Origin: JAABTH01 sp964492615
GTDB lineage: Bacteria > Bacillota > Dethiobacteria > DTU022
NCBI GenBank assembly: GCA_964492615.1
Contig: CAZBKZ010000002.1
Span: 90,373 to 154,372 of the forward strand
Length of the DNA: 64,000 nucleotides
Direction of reading: 5' to 3'
The notes under the pieces are model-generated. The model saw only the letters and a program-made list of their open reading frames with translations, did no database searches and was not told the DNA's origin. Shown here piece after piece: positions 44,033-53,280 of this stretch (position 1 is the first letter of the stretch; each line of letters begins with the position of its first letter). Both the position numbers and the translations under genes were made by a program.

Positions 44033-45574
44033 ATGATGAAGATAAAGCTTGCCGGTGACGGAGATTATCGCGGGGAGACAATTAATAATAAGCCACACGG
44101 TAAAGGAACTGTTGCCTGGCCGGATGGCAGCAGGTATACAGGAGAGTGGAAAAACGGTTTTTTCCATGGTGAAGGTACTTTTAACTGGTCTAATGGTGAT
44201 AAATATGAAGGTTATTGGAAAGATGACCAGATGCACGGCCGTGGAACCTACCTGTTTGCTGACTGGCGCAAATATGAAGGTGAATGGCGAAATGATCAAA
44301 TGCACGGGCTTGGCACATACTATTGGCCGAGCGGAGAAAAGTATGAAGGTGAATTTGTCGAAGGATTGTATGAAGGCAAGGGTACCTACGCCTGGCCGGA
44401 TGGCAAAATTTACAGCGGTGCTTGGAAAAAGGCGATACGCCAGGGTGAAGGGGAAATGACCTGGCCGGATGGTAAGAATTACAAGGGATGCTGGCGTGAC
44501 GATCAGAGAGAAGGCTTTGGTATTATGATCTGGCCGGATGGAAGTAAATATGAAGGTTCATGGAAGGAAAGTAAAATGCACGGCCGAGGTAAATTTATTT
44601 TTACCGATGGTTCTTGCTTTGATGGGTTGTTTGATCAAGATCTTTTTACTGACAAGGGTAAATTCATTTTTAAAGATGGCTCTATTTTCGAAGGTAATCT
44701 GGTAGAAGGGCTTCCAGCGGGAAAGGGTGTCGTCCATTTTAAGAATGGAAGCAAGTATTATGGTAATTACAGCTGTGGAAAGGATAAAGGAAGAGGACTT
44801 TTTATATTTCCCGGGGGCGATAAGTACAAAGGGGAAATAAAGGATAACCTGCCACATGGCGAAGGAGAGCTGCGCTACAGCAATGGTTCATGTTTTAAAG
44901 GAATTTTTATTAAGGGCAGTCCCACTGACGGAGGGCAGTATTTTTTTGCTGACGGATCGCTTTATAACGGAGATGTAGTTGCCGGCTTGCCTCATGGTAA
45001 AGGCGAAATAAAGTTTAAAGATGGAATAAACTACAGCGGCAGTTTCAAAGCTGGTTTAAGGCATGGACCGGGAACCCAGGTTTGGCCTGACGGATCAAAA
45101 TACCAGGGGGCCTGGGTTGGTGACAGTATGAATGGCCAGGGCGAATTTATATCAGCCTCGGGTGACCGTTACCTGGGTAATTTCGAAAATAATTTCTGGT
45201 CGGGAAAAGGATCTTTAACCCGGGCTGACGGTTCTTTTTTTCAAGGAAACTGGGTTGAGGGAAAATTGAATGGTTTTGCTGCCTGTGAATATCCAACAGG
45301 GACCAGATACAGGGGCGAGGTGGTAGATGGAAAATATCATGGCTGGGGTAGAAAAACAGAACCAGACGGATCTGTATACTCAGGCCGCTGGTGTAAAGGC
45401 TTTCGTCACGGCTATGGGGTGCATATAACGGCAAAAGATGAGCGCTGCAGCGGCGGATGGTTTTTTAACCGCAGGCATGGACAGATGACTGTGCTGACTG
45501 CCAGGGGAAATATGGTGAAAGGTTGTTGGTTAATCGGGATCGGCCCGTTCAAGCTGAAAAATATTTATACATAA
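44033..45574 (+). CDS. MORN-repeat protein (about 22 tandem repeats)
   Basis: A 513-residue protein made almost only of 23-residue MORN repeats, each close to YxGEWxxxxxHGxGTxxWPDG. I count 21 full copies and one partial copy. There is no signal peptide or membrane helix, and the last 20 residues are hydrophobic and basic (GCWLIGIGPFKLKNIYT). MORN arrays form long beta solenoids that can bind lipids or proteins. Repeats 9-14 are the most divergent, often with Phe instead of Trp. It stands alone between tatC and comFB with no enzymatic domain. The function in bacteria is generally unknown. Confidence 0.93.
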   Translation: MMKIKLAGDGDYRGETINNKPHGKGTVAWPDGSRYTGEWKNGFFHGEGTFNWSNGDKYEGYWKDDQMHGRGTYLFADWRKYEGEWRNDQMHGLGTYYWPSGEKYEGEFVEGLYEGKGTYAWPDGKIYSGAWKKAIRQGEGEMTWPDGKNYKGCWRDDQREGFGIMIWPDGSKYEGSWKESKMHGRGKFIFTDGSCFDGLFDQDLFTDKGKFIFKDGSIFEGNLVEGLPAGKGVVHFKNGSKYYGNYSCGKDKGRGLFIFPGGDKYKGEIKDNLPHGEGELRYSNGSCFKGIFIKGSPTDGGQYFFADGSLYNGDVVAGLPHGKGEIKFKDGINYSGSFKAGLRHGPGTQVWPDGSKYQGAWVGDSMNGQGEFISASGDRYLGNFENNFWSGKGSLTRADGSFFQGNWVEGKLNGFAACEYPTGTRYRGEVVDGKYHGWGRKTEPDGSVYSGRWCKGFRHGYGVHITAKDERCSGGWFFNRRHGQMTVLTARGNMVKGCWLIGIGPFKLKNIYT

Positions 45575-45664
45575 AGCAATATTTGACTGCATGACTTATT
45601 TTTAGTAAAATTTATTTGATTTATTCTTTTATAAATAATTGTTTAAGCCTTTAATCATTATTTA

Positions 45665-45693
45665 TTGATTTGTAATAATTGATATACTATTAT
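45665..45693 (+). promoter_or_regulatory. Putative SigA promoter of comFB
   Basis: TTGATT (45665-45670) and TATTAT (45688-45693) with a 17-base spacer in a very AT-rich stretch, about 53 bases before the start codon. Confidence 0.5.
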
Positions 45694-45745
45694 TTTATCT
45701 TATGTACTTCTTTTGATGATTTCGTTAAAAGGGAGGTATTCCCGG

Positions 45746-46006
45746 GTGAGGCTACATAATCTTATGGAGGAAGTAGTTGATCACGCTATTGACGACATCA
45801 AGAAGCATTACGATTTTTGTGATTGTCCCCAGTGCCGTTACGATATCAGTGCAATTGCTTTGAACAAACTGCCGCCACGTTACGTGGTTTCCAGTAAGGG
45901 TGAGTCATATTGCAGGGCTGAGCTGCTGGCAAATCAGAACAATCTTGACCTGATGAGTGTTGTTTTGGAAGCAGTAAAAAAAGTTCAACAGAATCCCCGT
46001 CATTGA
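45746..46006 (+). CDS. comFB: ComFB family protein (possible cyclic-nucleotide receptor)
   Basis: An 86-residue protein matching the late-competence ComFB family: LHNLMEEVVDHAIDDIKK, the Cys pair CDCPQC, and ALNKLPPRYVVSSKGE. Four Cys in the family often bind zinc; three are visible here (CDCPQC) plus one at YCRAEL. Cyanobacterial members have been reported to bind c-di-GMP and cAMP. GTG 45746 is chosen, with AAGGGAGGT upstream; the frame is open to 45713. It lies just upstream of fapA, near flagellar genes, in a window rich in c-di-GMP elements. Confidence 0.88.
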   Translation: MRLHNLMEEVVDHAIDDIKKHYDFCDCPQCRYDISAIALNKLPPRYVVSSKGESYCRAELLANQNNLDLMSVVLEAVKKVQQNPRH

Positions 46007-46108
46007 AGCAAAATCATTACAGAGTTCAGCAGTTAGCCGGTTTTACTCTATATTGCAGAAGGTTATATTATTATCACATAATACAACAATAAGCGGAGGT
46101 CATTTTTT

Positions 46109-47920
46109 ATGGTTCAGCAAACCGGAGAAGATAGCCGGGGTAATGACAACAAGATATTGATCGCGCTTGAAAAAGGTCAGATTAAGATCAGTGGCGAAAC
46201 TGCAGACGGGCAAAAAGGAGCGCTGCTTAAACCCGGCAGGGGTGTTTCTTTAACTGTAAACGGCAGAGGGGTCACTGATAAGCGTGAGGTTTTCCCCGGC
46301 GACGTGATCAATATATCTACTAACGAAGAAATTATTCCGGAACAGGTTGAGGTCAAGCTGTCTGCAGACGGTATGACTGCAGAGGCACGTTATCTTCCCG
46401 GTATTAAGAAATTTTACATACTTCCCGATCACCCCTACACTGACGATCTCCTGGTAGAGGGAGTCTCCCATGAAGAGAATATCACTACTTATTCAGAAGA
46501 AGACGTAAAGAGAAGTCTTGTTGAGAATCAAATCCGCTTTGGCCTTGACGAAGAAGCAGCTTCTTTTTTGCTGGAAGAACAAAACAGCTGGCATGTTGTG
46601 GCAAAGGGAAAGCCTGTTGAACAGGGACAGGATGGCCGGGTGGAGTTGCTTTTTGAAGGTGGCTTCAAATCGGTAAAATATGAAGATAAAGATGAGAAAG
46701 TAGATTTTAGAAAACGTTATGAAATAGAGCAGGTTAGTGAAGGTGATGAAATAGCGATTATTCATCCACCAATCCAGGGAGTTACAGGGCAGAAGGTAAC
46801 CGGTGAAGAGATTCAACCGGATCCGGTTAAAAGAATTGAAGCTAACTGCGAAAGCGGGACCGCGTTCAGTAATGATGGAAGCCGGGTTGTTGCAACCCGA
46901 AAAGGGATTCCTTCATATAAAAAAGGGCGTCTACATTCTTTCAGGGTAGATGATCTTTACACTCACAAGGGCGATGTGGACATTAAAAGCGGAAATATAC
47001 ATTTCCGTGGCCACTTTAAAGTTCAGGGAGATGTAACCGAAGGGATGAAAGTGGCTGCTGACGGCAACATAGAAATTGGTGGCAATGCTTCGGGAGCAGA
47101 GGTCCTGGCAGGGGGCAGCATAATATTCAAGGCTAATTGTATAAAGTGCAAGGTTCAGGCCGGATGGGTCGATCTTGTTCTTAAAGATGTTTACAGGGTT
47201 CTCAATCAGATGTCGGAAAGTATTGATGATGCTATAGAGGCTTCCGAGGAACTGGTCAGAGCCCTGGAGCAGAAAGGCAAGTATTCTGAAAAGATGGAGG
47301 CGGCAGTGGTGAGAGCATTGCTGCAGAGCAAATTTGTCGAACTGCCCGAGTATGCCGCTGAGCTGCAGAAAAGCCTAAAATCTGTCGGAAAATCCATGCC
47401 AGAAGAGATAACAAAAACCATAGTTGAGGTTACTCCTCATTTCATTGACTTCCAGTACAGTCAGTCACTGGGGCGGCCGGTTTTGGTCGAGATTAAAGAA
47501 AAGCTGGATGTAATTAAGGACAGCAGCAAGGAAGTTGTTGAAAAAGCCGATATTACTGCTCCTTATATTCAAAACAGCAGCCTGCTCTGTACCGGGGATA
47601 TACTGGTTCCCGGTTCCGGCGTTTATAATTCACAATTAAAATGCAACGGCATGGTCAAGGTAGACAAGCTGTTCAGGGGTGGAGTAATAGAATCCGGGGG
47701 CGATGTTTATATCGGCGAAGCAGGAACACCGCGAATAACCTCCGAACAGGGAACGATCCAGGTTTCCTATAAGGGACGGGTTCATCTCGGTTCGGTTTAT
47801 GAAAATTTCCGGCTCAGGTTTGGCACTACCGAGTATCGTTTTGATAAGAACATGAACAACGTGCGCCTCATCCTTGATCAACAGGAATTTGAAGTAAAAG
47901 TGTTACATTGGGACAGGTAA
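46109..47920 (+). CDS. fapA: FapA family protein (DUF342, flagellar assembly protein A)
   Basis: A 603-residue protein of the DUF342/FapA family. An N-terminal Jag_N/KH-like region (about 1-110) precedes a beta-helical polymer-like core with Gly-rich turns, for example IEIGGNASGAEVLAGGSI. A helical insert follows (about 355-470), then a second beta stretch (SGVYNSQLKCNGMVKV, GGDVYIGEAG). In Vibrio FapA affects assembly of the polar flagellum. Here it leads into the flgM-flgN-flgK operon region. GCGGAGG sits nine bases before the ATG. Confidence 0.9.
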   Translation: MVQQTGEDSRGNDNKILIALEKGQIKISGETADGQKGALLKPGRGVSLTVNGRGVTDKREVFPGDVINISTNEEIIPEQVEVKLSADGMTAEARYLPGIKKFYILPDHPYTDDLLVEGVSHEENITTYSEEDVKRSLVENQIRFGLDEEAASFLLEEQNSWHVVAKGKPVEQGQDGRVELLFEGGFKSVKYEDKDEKVDFRKRYEIEQVSEGDEIAIIHPPIQGVTGQKVTGEEIQPDPVKRIEANCESGTAFSNDGSRVVATRKGIPSYKKGRLHSFRVDDLYTHKGDVDIKSGNIHFRGHFKVQGDVTEGMKVAADGNIEIGGNASGAEVLAGGSIIFKANCIKCKVQAGWVDLVLKDVYRVLNQMSESIDDAIEASEELVRALEQKGKYSEKMEAAVVRALLQSKFVELPEYAAELQKSLKSVGKSMPEEITKTIVEVTPHFIDFQYSQSLGRPVLVEIKEKLDVIKDSSKEVVEKADITAPYIQNSSLLCTGDILVPGSGVYNSQLKCNGMVKVDKLFRGGVIESGGDVYIGEAGTPRITSEQGTIQVSYKGRVHLGSVYENFRLRFGTTEYRFDKNMNNVRLILDQQEFEVKVLHWDR

Positions 47921-48070
47921 GTTAACATATTGGAATTTATCTCGAACAATATAAAAGTTTTTTTCATCTGCCTCTTAATAAATTCCTCCCCTTGACGATT
48001 ATAATCAATGAAGGATTAATTACAATGTAAAGTATACTTATAAGTCACATCAGGAAAGAAGGGATCAAAG

Positions 48071-48358
48071 GTGAGAATCAGTTCAAACTATCTTCAGTTA
48101 ATCAATCGTATTCTGACCGAAGAGCCCGGTAAACCGTCAGGTGGTTCGAAAAGAGCTGCTGAAAAGGAAGTAGATCGCAAGGAGCTTTCGCGCATGGTTA
48201 CCGCTCTCCAGGGAGAGATGGAGAGAATTGATGAAGAAGCCGGCATGGAGAAAGCTGCCCGCCTGGAAAAACTGGCTGAAGAGATTCAAAATGGCACATA
48301 TCAGGTTGACAGTAAGAAGCTGGCCGAGGCGATGCTCAAATTTTTCGGACAAATATAG
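48071..48358 (+). CDS. flgM: Anti-sigma-28 factor FlgM
   Basis: A 95-residue protein matching FlgM. The C-terminal sigma-binding part is visible (ARLEKLAEEIQNGTYQVDSK, KLAEAMLKFF). It holds the flagellar sigma factor until the hook is complete. The start is GTG with GAAGGGATC upstream. A weak sigma-28-like sequence, TAAA at 47952 and GCCTCTTA at 47970, lies before it but is not convincing. It heads the flgM-flgN-flgK-flgL-fliW operon. The sigma-28 gene itself is outside this window. Confidence 0.92.
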   Translation: MRISSNYLQLINRILTEEPGKPSGGSKRAAEKEVDRKELSRMVTALQGEMERIDEEAGMEKAARLEKLAEEIQNGTYQVDSKKLAEAMLKFFGQI

Positions 48359-48383
48359 CCTTTAACAGAAAGGAAGGCCGGAC

Positions 48384-48866
48384 ATGAAAGCGCCTTCTTA
48401 CCATAAGAGGCTAATGCTGCTTGAAGAGATTCTTTCTGACGGCGTTAAGCTCTTCAGAATGCTTGCTGAATCAGAAGAACAGCTCCGTAAACAACTGATT
48501 ACCGGGGATCACCAGGCGCTGATTGAAGCGGAAAAAAAACGTTCCCTGATACAGAATCAGGTAGCTGCACTGGAAGAAAGAAGGAAAGACCTGGTTCCCG
48601 AAGGGACAGGTTTGCAGGAATATATAAGAACAACAATTGGTAAGAGCAGCCAGCCACATTTACTTTCCCAGTTGAACCAAATAATTAAAGAACTGCAAAG
48701 CGTCAGGGTTGTCAATGAAGTTAACCGCAGTCTCCTTCAAGAGAGATTGCGTTTTTCTAAAGAGCTGCGTAAATCATTTCAAACAACAAAATTAACCTAT
48801 GACAGGCGGGGAAAGCTTAAGAATGGCGATGATGATCCGATAAAGAATTTAGACCGTAATTGTTAG
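48384..48866 (+). CDS. flgN: Flagellar export chaperone FlgN
   Basis: A 160-residue helical protein of the FlgN family, the chaperone of hook-associated proteins FlgK and FlgL. It has the typical pattern of an N-terminal helix (LLEEILSDGVKLFRMLAESEEQL), EAEKKRSLIQNQVAALEE, then VVNEVNRSLLQERLRFSKEL. Its position between flgM and flgK is the standard arrangement. GAAAGGAAGG precedes the ATG. Confidence 0.9.
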   Translation: MKAPSYHKRLMLLEEILSDGVKLFRMLAESEEQLRKQLITGDHQALIEAEKKRSLIQNQVAALEERRKDLVPEGTGLQEYIRTTIGKSSQPHLLSQLNQIIKELQSVRVVNEVNRSLLQERLRFSKELRKSFQTTKLTYDRRGKLKNGDDDPIKNLDRNC

Positions 48867-48893
48867 TAGTTTTTTTGCAAAGGAGATTTTATA

Positions 48894-50291
48894 ATGTCAA
48901 CCATTTTTGGCTCTTTTGAAATAGGGCGCAAGGCTTTGAGGGTGCAGCATAAAGGAATGGAAGTAAGCGGCCAGAATGTTGCCAACGCCAACACCCCCGG
49001 ATACAGCCGGCAGAGGGCCGAAATGGCGGCAGTGGTCCCACCTATCGTGCCCGGTCCTTCCCTGGCGCCGGGGAGAGGTGTTGTAATAACAGATATAGCC
49101 AGGGTGAGAAGTGAATTCTATCACGCCCAGATGGTTAAAACCGGTTCGCATAAGGCCTTTTGGGAAATGAAGAAAGAAACCTTCCAGGGCATTGAAGCCG
49201 TTTTCATGGAACCTGATGATTATGGGATCAATAAATACCTGGGAGATTTTTTCGATAACTGGCAGGAGCTCAGTTCTTCACCGGAAGATATTTCTGTTCG
49301 TAACGCCCTGAGAGAAAACGCTATAAGTTTAACCCGCTCCTTTGAGGATGTCTACCTGCGCCTTGAAGATTTGCGCATTGATCTCTCCGGAGAATTATAT
49401 ATGAGGGTTGATGAAGTTAACCGTATTGCCGATTCTATAGCCGAGCTAAACGAAAAGCTTCGATTTATTGATGCCCTGCAGCAAAAGTCAAATGAACTGC
49501 TTGATCAACTTGACTTGGCCGTGGAAGAGCTTTCCAAACTGGTTGATATCAGGGTACACCACAAGGCGAATGGAACTGTTGAAATATTTGCCGGTGGAAG
49601 GTTGCTGGTCCAGGAAGACCAGGCATTTCACCTTGCTGTCGAGGGGGATGGCAACAGCGGCTATCAACTTGTTAGCCACCGAGGCCTGCCCCTTAAAATG
49701 GAAAGCGGCAGGGTTCTTGCCCTGATCGATGCTGTTAATGCTGATATTCCGGCCATGCAGGAGGAACTCAACCTGATTGCCGCCACAATTATTGAGGAAG
49801 TTAACAATCTACATTTTTCCGGGTTCGGCTTACAGCAGGGAGATGGTGTCAACTTTTTTAATCCTATCGGCAATCCTGATTTGCCGGCATCCCTGCAGTT
49901 TAAGGTTTCTGACCTGATCATGGAAGACTCATCATACATTGCCGCTTCTTCTCAATTTGGTGAGCCGGGAAATGGCGAAATGTCGCTTGAAATAGCCAGG
50001 TTAAGAGATTTTCGTGCAGAAGACAGGCTGAATGGTTCTTCTCTGGCCGAGTATTACCGGGGAATCGTTACCTCCATGGGAGTCCAGGCTCAGGAAAGCG
50101 AGAGGATGGTAGAGGCTTTTGGCAAAACCGAAGCCGAGTTAATCGAACTGCATCGTTCCATTGCCGGAGTTAACATGGACGAAGAAATGCTCAACATGGT
50201 TCAGTACCAGCACGCCTGGAATGCAGCAGCCCGTTACCTGAGCTATGTTGATGAGATGCTCACTATCCTGTTTACTGAACTCGGACGTTAA
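48894..50291 (+). CDS. flgK: Flagellar hook-associated protein 1 FlgK
   Basis: A 465-residue rod-type axial protein. The N-terminal motif is GMEVSGQNVANANTPGYSRQ, and the C-terminus has GVNMDEEMLNMVQYQHAW and ends in the heptad tail SYVDEMLTILFTELGR. Both ends form the D0/D1 coiled coil at the hook-filament junction. It sits 27 bases after flgN and 14 before flgL. Length is normal for a FlgK with a small middle domain. Confidence 0.96.
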   Translation: MSTIFGSFEIGRKALRVQHKGMEVSGQNVANANTPGYSRQRAEMAAVVPPIVPGPSLAPGRGVVITDIARVRSEFYHAQMVKTGSHKAFWEMKKETFQGIEAVFMEPDDYGINKYLGDFFDNWQELSSSPEDISVRNALRENAISLTRSFEDVYLRLEDLRIDLSGELYMRVDEVNRIADSIAELNEKLRFIDALQQKSNELLDQLDLAVEELSKLVDIRVHHKANGTVEIFAGGRLLVQEDQAFHLAVEGDGNSGYQLVSHRGLPLKMESGRVLALIDAVNADIPAMQEELNLIAATIIEEVNNLHFSGFGLQQGDGVNFFNPIGNPDLPASLQFKVSDLIMEDSSYIAASSQFGEPGNGEMSLEIARLRDFRAEDRLNGSSLAEYYRGIVTSMGVQAQESERMVEAFGKTEAELIELHRSIAGVNMDEEMLNMVQYQHAWNAAARYLSYVDEMLTILFTELGR

Positions 50292-50305
50292 GGAGAGGAT
50301 ATAAG

Positions 50306-52171
50306 ATGCGCGTTACCCACCGTATGATAGCAGATACCGTTAATACCAACCTTCAGCGCAGTCTGAGGCGGCTGGAGGTTTATTCCAACCAGCTCTCAAC
50401 CGGTAAAGTTTTTCACAAACCGTCAGAAAATCCGGTGGGTGTGGGCAGGGTGATGGGTTACTCTGCGGCGGTCAACCGTAATGAACAGTATCGCCTCAAT
50501 ATGAATCAAACCAGGGGCTGGCTGGAGAACACGGAAGCTTCGCTCCGCAACGGACTGGATGTTTTACAGCGGGTTCGGGAGCTATCGATTTACGGTGCCA
50601 ACGAAAGCCTGACAGCTGATGACCGGCGGGCAATTGCTCCTGAAATCCTTGAATTCCTGGAGCATTTGATCGGGATTGCCAACACGGAAACCAACGGCCT
50701 CTATATTTTTGGTGGTCACCAGACTTTGTCGGTTCCCTATAGAAAAGAAAAAGTCTATCATGCAGATATACTGGGCGGGGGGATTGATCCGGACAATGCA
50801 GTAATCGCTGCAGGATTACAAAACGGCAATTATTCACTCAGTCAGAGCAGTGTAACACCTGCAACTGATGAAGACGCAGCAATCAGGGTAAACCAGAGCT
50901 ACCTTCAGGGTAATGCAGAGTCAATTATCGGGGAAGCGGACTGGGGCGACCTGGTTAATGGAGTTATGATCGAGCCCGAGCTGCAGGCAGGTTCAACTGT
51001 TACTATCGGAGACGATTTCGTTACAGGATCGCCGGTAGAAAATTTTGTCCTAACGTTAACTTATGACGAAGCAAACTCCCGCTGGGATTATATAGATGAT
51101 ACAGGAGTTCCCCAGGTTATTGATGCCGGTACATTTACTCACTTTGGCATAACCGTAGATATAGATCAGCTGGCTGGTGCTGCTGCTGACGGGGATGTCA
51201 TTACCGTGGCCTCCGGGGTCAGTTCGTCGGTTATGCTCGAAGTTACCGGGGTTGATTATGAAAGCGGGCAGGTTAGTTACCGCTATCTTTCTCATCAGTA
51301 TGCCCTCGATGGCACCTACCAGAAGGCCGAGGGAGATTTTTCGCTGACCTTTGGAGATACAGCCCCGCAGGCGGTTAATTTCGGGGCGGTTACTGTAAAT
51401 GTAGAAGGTTTGGGCGGTATGAACCCTTTTCTTGCTTCCGGTTTGAAAGTTGGCGATAGAACAACCCTTAATATTATTCCGGGTATGTCGGCAGGAACCA
51501 ATTATGATATGGTCACCTTAAGCGGTGCCCATCGCAGCAGCGGATCGGCTGCATCTTACCTGTTTAATCAAAACGCCCTCAATAACAGGGATGTTGAGTT
51601 CAAATATTACAGTCTTGATACGTTTGACCGCTCTTCTGAAAAAGGGACTGTTTATGACGGTGGTCTGTCCGTCAGCTATGGAGCGTTCAGTGAAGCTGAA
51701 CCGGCGCTTACTTTCTCATACGATAAAATGGGTTTTCCTGTTTACTACGGTGATTATAACGACCGGGTCCAGGAGATTAGCCCCCACCAGGAAATGATCA
51801 TGAACTTAAGCGGCGATAAAGCTTTTGGCATGAACCAGGAAATTTTTGAGGCTGTTTATGGTGTATACTGGGCGCTGATTGATAATGACCGGGAAGCCCT
51901 CGGGGATGAAGCCCTGGAAAAAATGGATCGCGCTATAGATCACTTCCTGGGCAGACTGGCAGAGGTAGGCGCCCGTTCAAACAGGGTTGATGCAATGAAC
52001 AATACACTATCAAATGAAAACCTTTACTTAAGGGAAGTCCGTTCCAATATCGAAGATATCGACCTGGCCCAGGTAATTACCGATTACCTGATGCAGGAGA
52101 ATGCGTACAAAGCGGCCCTTTCAACCGCATCGATGATGCTTCAGCCCAGCCTTGTTGATTATTTGCGATAG
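50306..52171 (+). CDS. flgL: Flagellar hook-associated protein 3 FlgL, enlarged
   Basis: A 621-residue axial protein with the flagellin-like N-terminal D0/D1 helices (TNLQRSLRRLEVYSNQLSTG) and C-terminal helices (IEDIDLAQVITDYLMQENAYKAALS). It joins the hook and the filament. Typical FlgL has about 300 residues. Here residues about 190-490 are a long beta-rich, Gly/Asp/Ser-rich insertion that would form extra surface domains. It shares the operon with flgK and fliW. Confidence 0.94.
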   Translation: MRVTHRMIADTVNTNLQRSLRRLEVYSNQLSTGKVFHKPSENPVGVGRVMGYSAAVNRNEQYRLNMNQTRGWLENTEASLRNGLDVLQRVRELSIYGANESLTADDRRAIAPEILEFLEHLIGIANTETNGLYIFGGHQTLSVPYRKEKVYHADILGGGIDPDNAVIAAGLQNGNYSLSQSSVTPATDEDAAIRVNQSYLQGNAESIIGEADWGDLVNGVMIEPELQAGSTVTIGDDFVTGSPVENFVLTLTYDEANSRWDYIDDTGVPQVIDAGTFTHFGITVDIDQLAGAAADGDVITVASGVSSSVMLEVTGVDYESGQVSYRYLSHQYALDGTYQKAEGDFSLTFGDTAPQAVNFGAVTVNVEGLGGMNPFLASGLKVGDRTTLNIIPGMSAGTNYDMVTLSGAHRSSGSAASYLFNQNALNNRDVEFKYYSLDTFDRSSEKGTVYDGGLSVSYGAFSEAEPALTFSYDKMGFPVYYGDYNDRVQEISPHQEMIMNLSGDKAFGMNQEIFEAVYGVYWALIDNDREALGDEALEKMDRAIDHFLGRLAEVGARSNRVDAMNNTLSNENLYLREVRSNIEDIDLAQVITDYLMQENAYKAALSTASMMLQPSLVDYLR

Positions 52172-52198
52172 TACTTTGCTATTACGGGAGGTAAAACC

Positions 52199-52630
52199 AT
52201 GTCAGTTGAACAAACGGCGGTAGAGTCAAGTCAGAGCAAATTAGTAGAGTTTATTTTTCCACGCGGCATTCCCGGCCTGGAGCTGTTTCGCCGTTTCTTA
52301 ATTGAGCCGGTCCCTGATAACAGGTTGTTTGCCATGTTAATAGCCGCCGATGACCCCTCGATAGGGATGATCATGGTTGATCCCCTGCCTTTTTTCCCAA
52401 ACTACAAGGTAGTTCTTCAACGCAACGATCGCAAGGATTTACAGCTAAAAAAAGATCAGGATTTAGTTATTTTTACCACTGTAACTGTTGAAAATGACCG
52501 GTTATTTACCAACCTGGCCGCACCCATTCTGGTTAATGTGGCACAAAAGCGGGGTAAGCAGCTTATTGTGCCCCATCGTTGTGATGATATGCGTGTGCCG
52601 CTTGATAGCGCTGATCTTCCCGGCAGCTAA
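52199..52630 (+). CDS. fliW: Flagellar assembly factor FliW
   Basis: A 143-residue FliW protein, the flagellin-binding antagonist of CsrA. It matches IFPRGIPGLELFRRFLIEP, FPNYKVVLQRND and LFTNLAAPILVNVAQKRGKQ. When free of flagellin it binds CsrA and lifts repression. Unlike in Bacillus, where fliW and csrA are adjacent, csrA lies about 18 kb upstream. GGGAGG sits ten bases before the ATG. Confidence 0.95.
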   Translation: MSVEQTAVESSQSKLVEFIFPRGIPGLELFRRFLIEPVPDNRLFAMLIAADDPSIGMIMVDPLPFFPNYKVVLQRNDRKDLQLKKDQDLVIFTTVTVENDRLFTNLAAPILVNVAQKRGKQLIVPHRCDDMRVPLDSADLPGS

Positions 52631-52668
52631 AACTCTGAGGGTTAAATATAAAAGCGGAGGATGTTTCA

Positions 52669-53073
52669 ATGTGTAATTTCAACAGCTGTCAAAGCGGATA
52701 CGAATCTGGCGATCATAATGCACTGTATGATCTGCTGAATAGAATGAAAGATGCTTTTTTTGAAGAAAGAGCGGCAATCAAAAAGATGGATGAAGAAAAA
52801 CTGCGGGAAAGTGGTTGCCGGATCAGCGACCTGTTCAGCGAGATGACCTTTTACATGAGCAGGGTAGAAGATTTCCCCCAAGTGCATTTACAGCAGGCTG
52901 CAGAAATGCTCAGGCAGGCGCGTCTGGTCAGGGATGAAAACAGCCGCCTGCTTAAGAATGCCCTGGACAGAACCGGTTCAGCGATAAAAAAAAGCAATAC
53001 CGGTATGCAGGCAGCTAGAAATTACAACGGATACGAACCGGTAAAAGAACTATTTATTAAAAAAAACTGCTGA
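52669..53073 (+). CDS. FlgN-like coiled-coil protein, last gene of the flgM operon
   Basis: A 134-residue, mostly helical protein with three Cys near its N-terminus and a Cys at its end. Its layout (DLLNRMKDAFFEERAAIKKM, then a helical stretch, then DENSRLLKNALDRTGSAIKK) resembles FlgN chaperones and the FlgN at 48384, but the similarity is weak. It is 38 bases after fliW with GCGGAGG before the ATG. A role as chaperone or accessory for a flagellar substrate is inferred; no family is certain. Confidence 0.6.
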   Translation: MCNFNSCQSGYESGDHNALYDLLNRMKDAFFEERAAIKKMDEEKLRESGCRISDLFSEMTFYMSRVEDFPQVHLQQAAEMLRQARLVRDENSRLLKNALDRTGSAIKKSNTGMQAARNYNGYEPVKELFIKKNC

Positions 53074-53238
53074 TGCTAATCACAAACCTGCGCAACATTC
53101 ACCTCCAGCTGACTAACAGTTATTTGTAAAAAAATAATTATAAGTTAGAAGGATCTACAAAAAGAGCGTCGAAGTAAGAAATCCCAGGGTAAAGTTAAGT
53201 AATAAAGAAAACTATTTTTGTGAATATTTAAAAATACC

Positions 53239-53268
53239 TTGACCGGTTGATAAATTATTTGCTATAAT
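53239..53268 (+). promoter_or_regulatory. SigA promoter of the flgB operon
   Basis: TTGACC (53239-53244) and TATAAT (53263-53268) with an 18-base spacer. Transcription would start near 53275, immediately before the riboswitch. The stretch 53074-53238 holds nothing else recognisable. Confidence 0.8.
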
Positions 53269-53280
53269 GCATTCGTTACT

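Noticed and set aside
44558..44857. Leftward frame within the MORN gene
   Set aside because: A shadow of the repeat-coding strand, without start signals.
47952..47978. Sigma-28 promoter before flgM
   Set aside because: TAAA and GCCTCTTA only partly match the consensus, so it is not listed as a feature.
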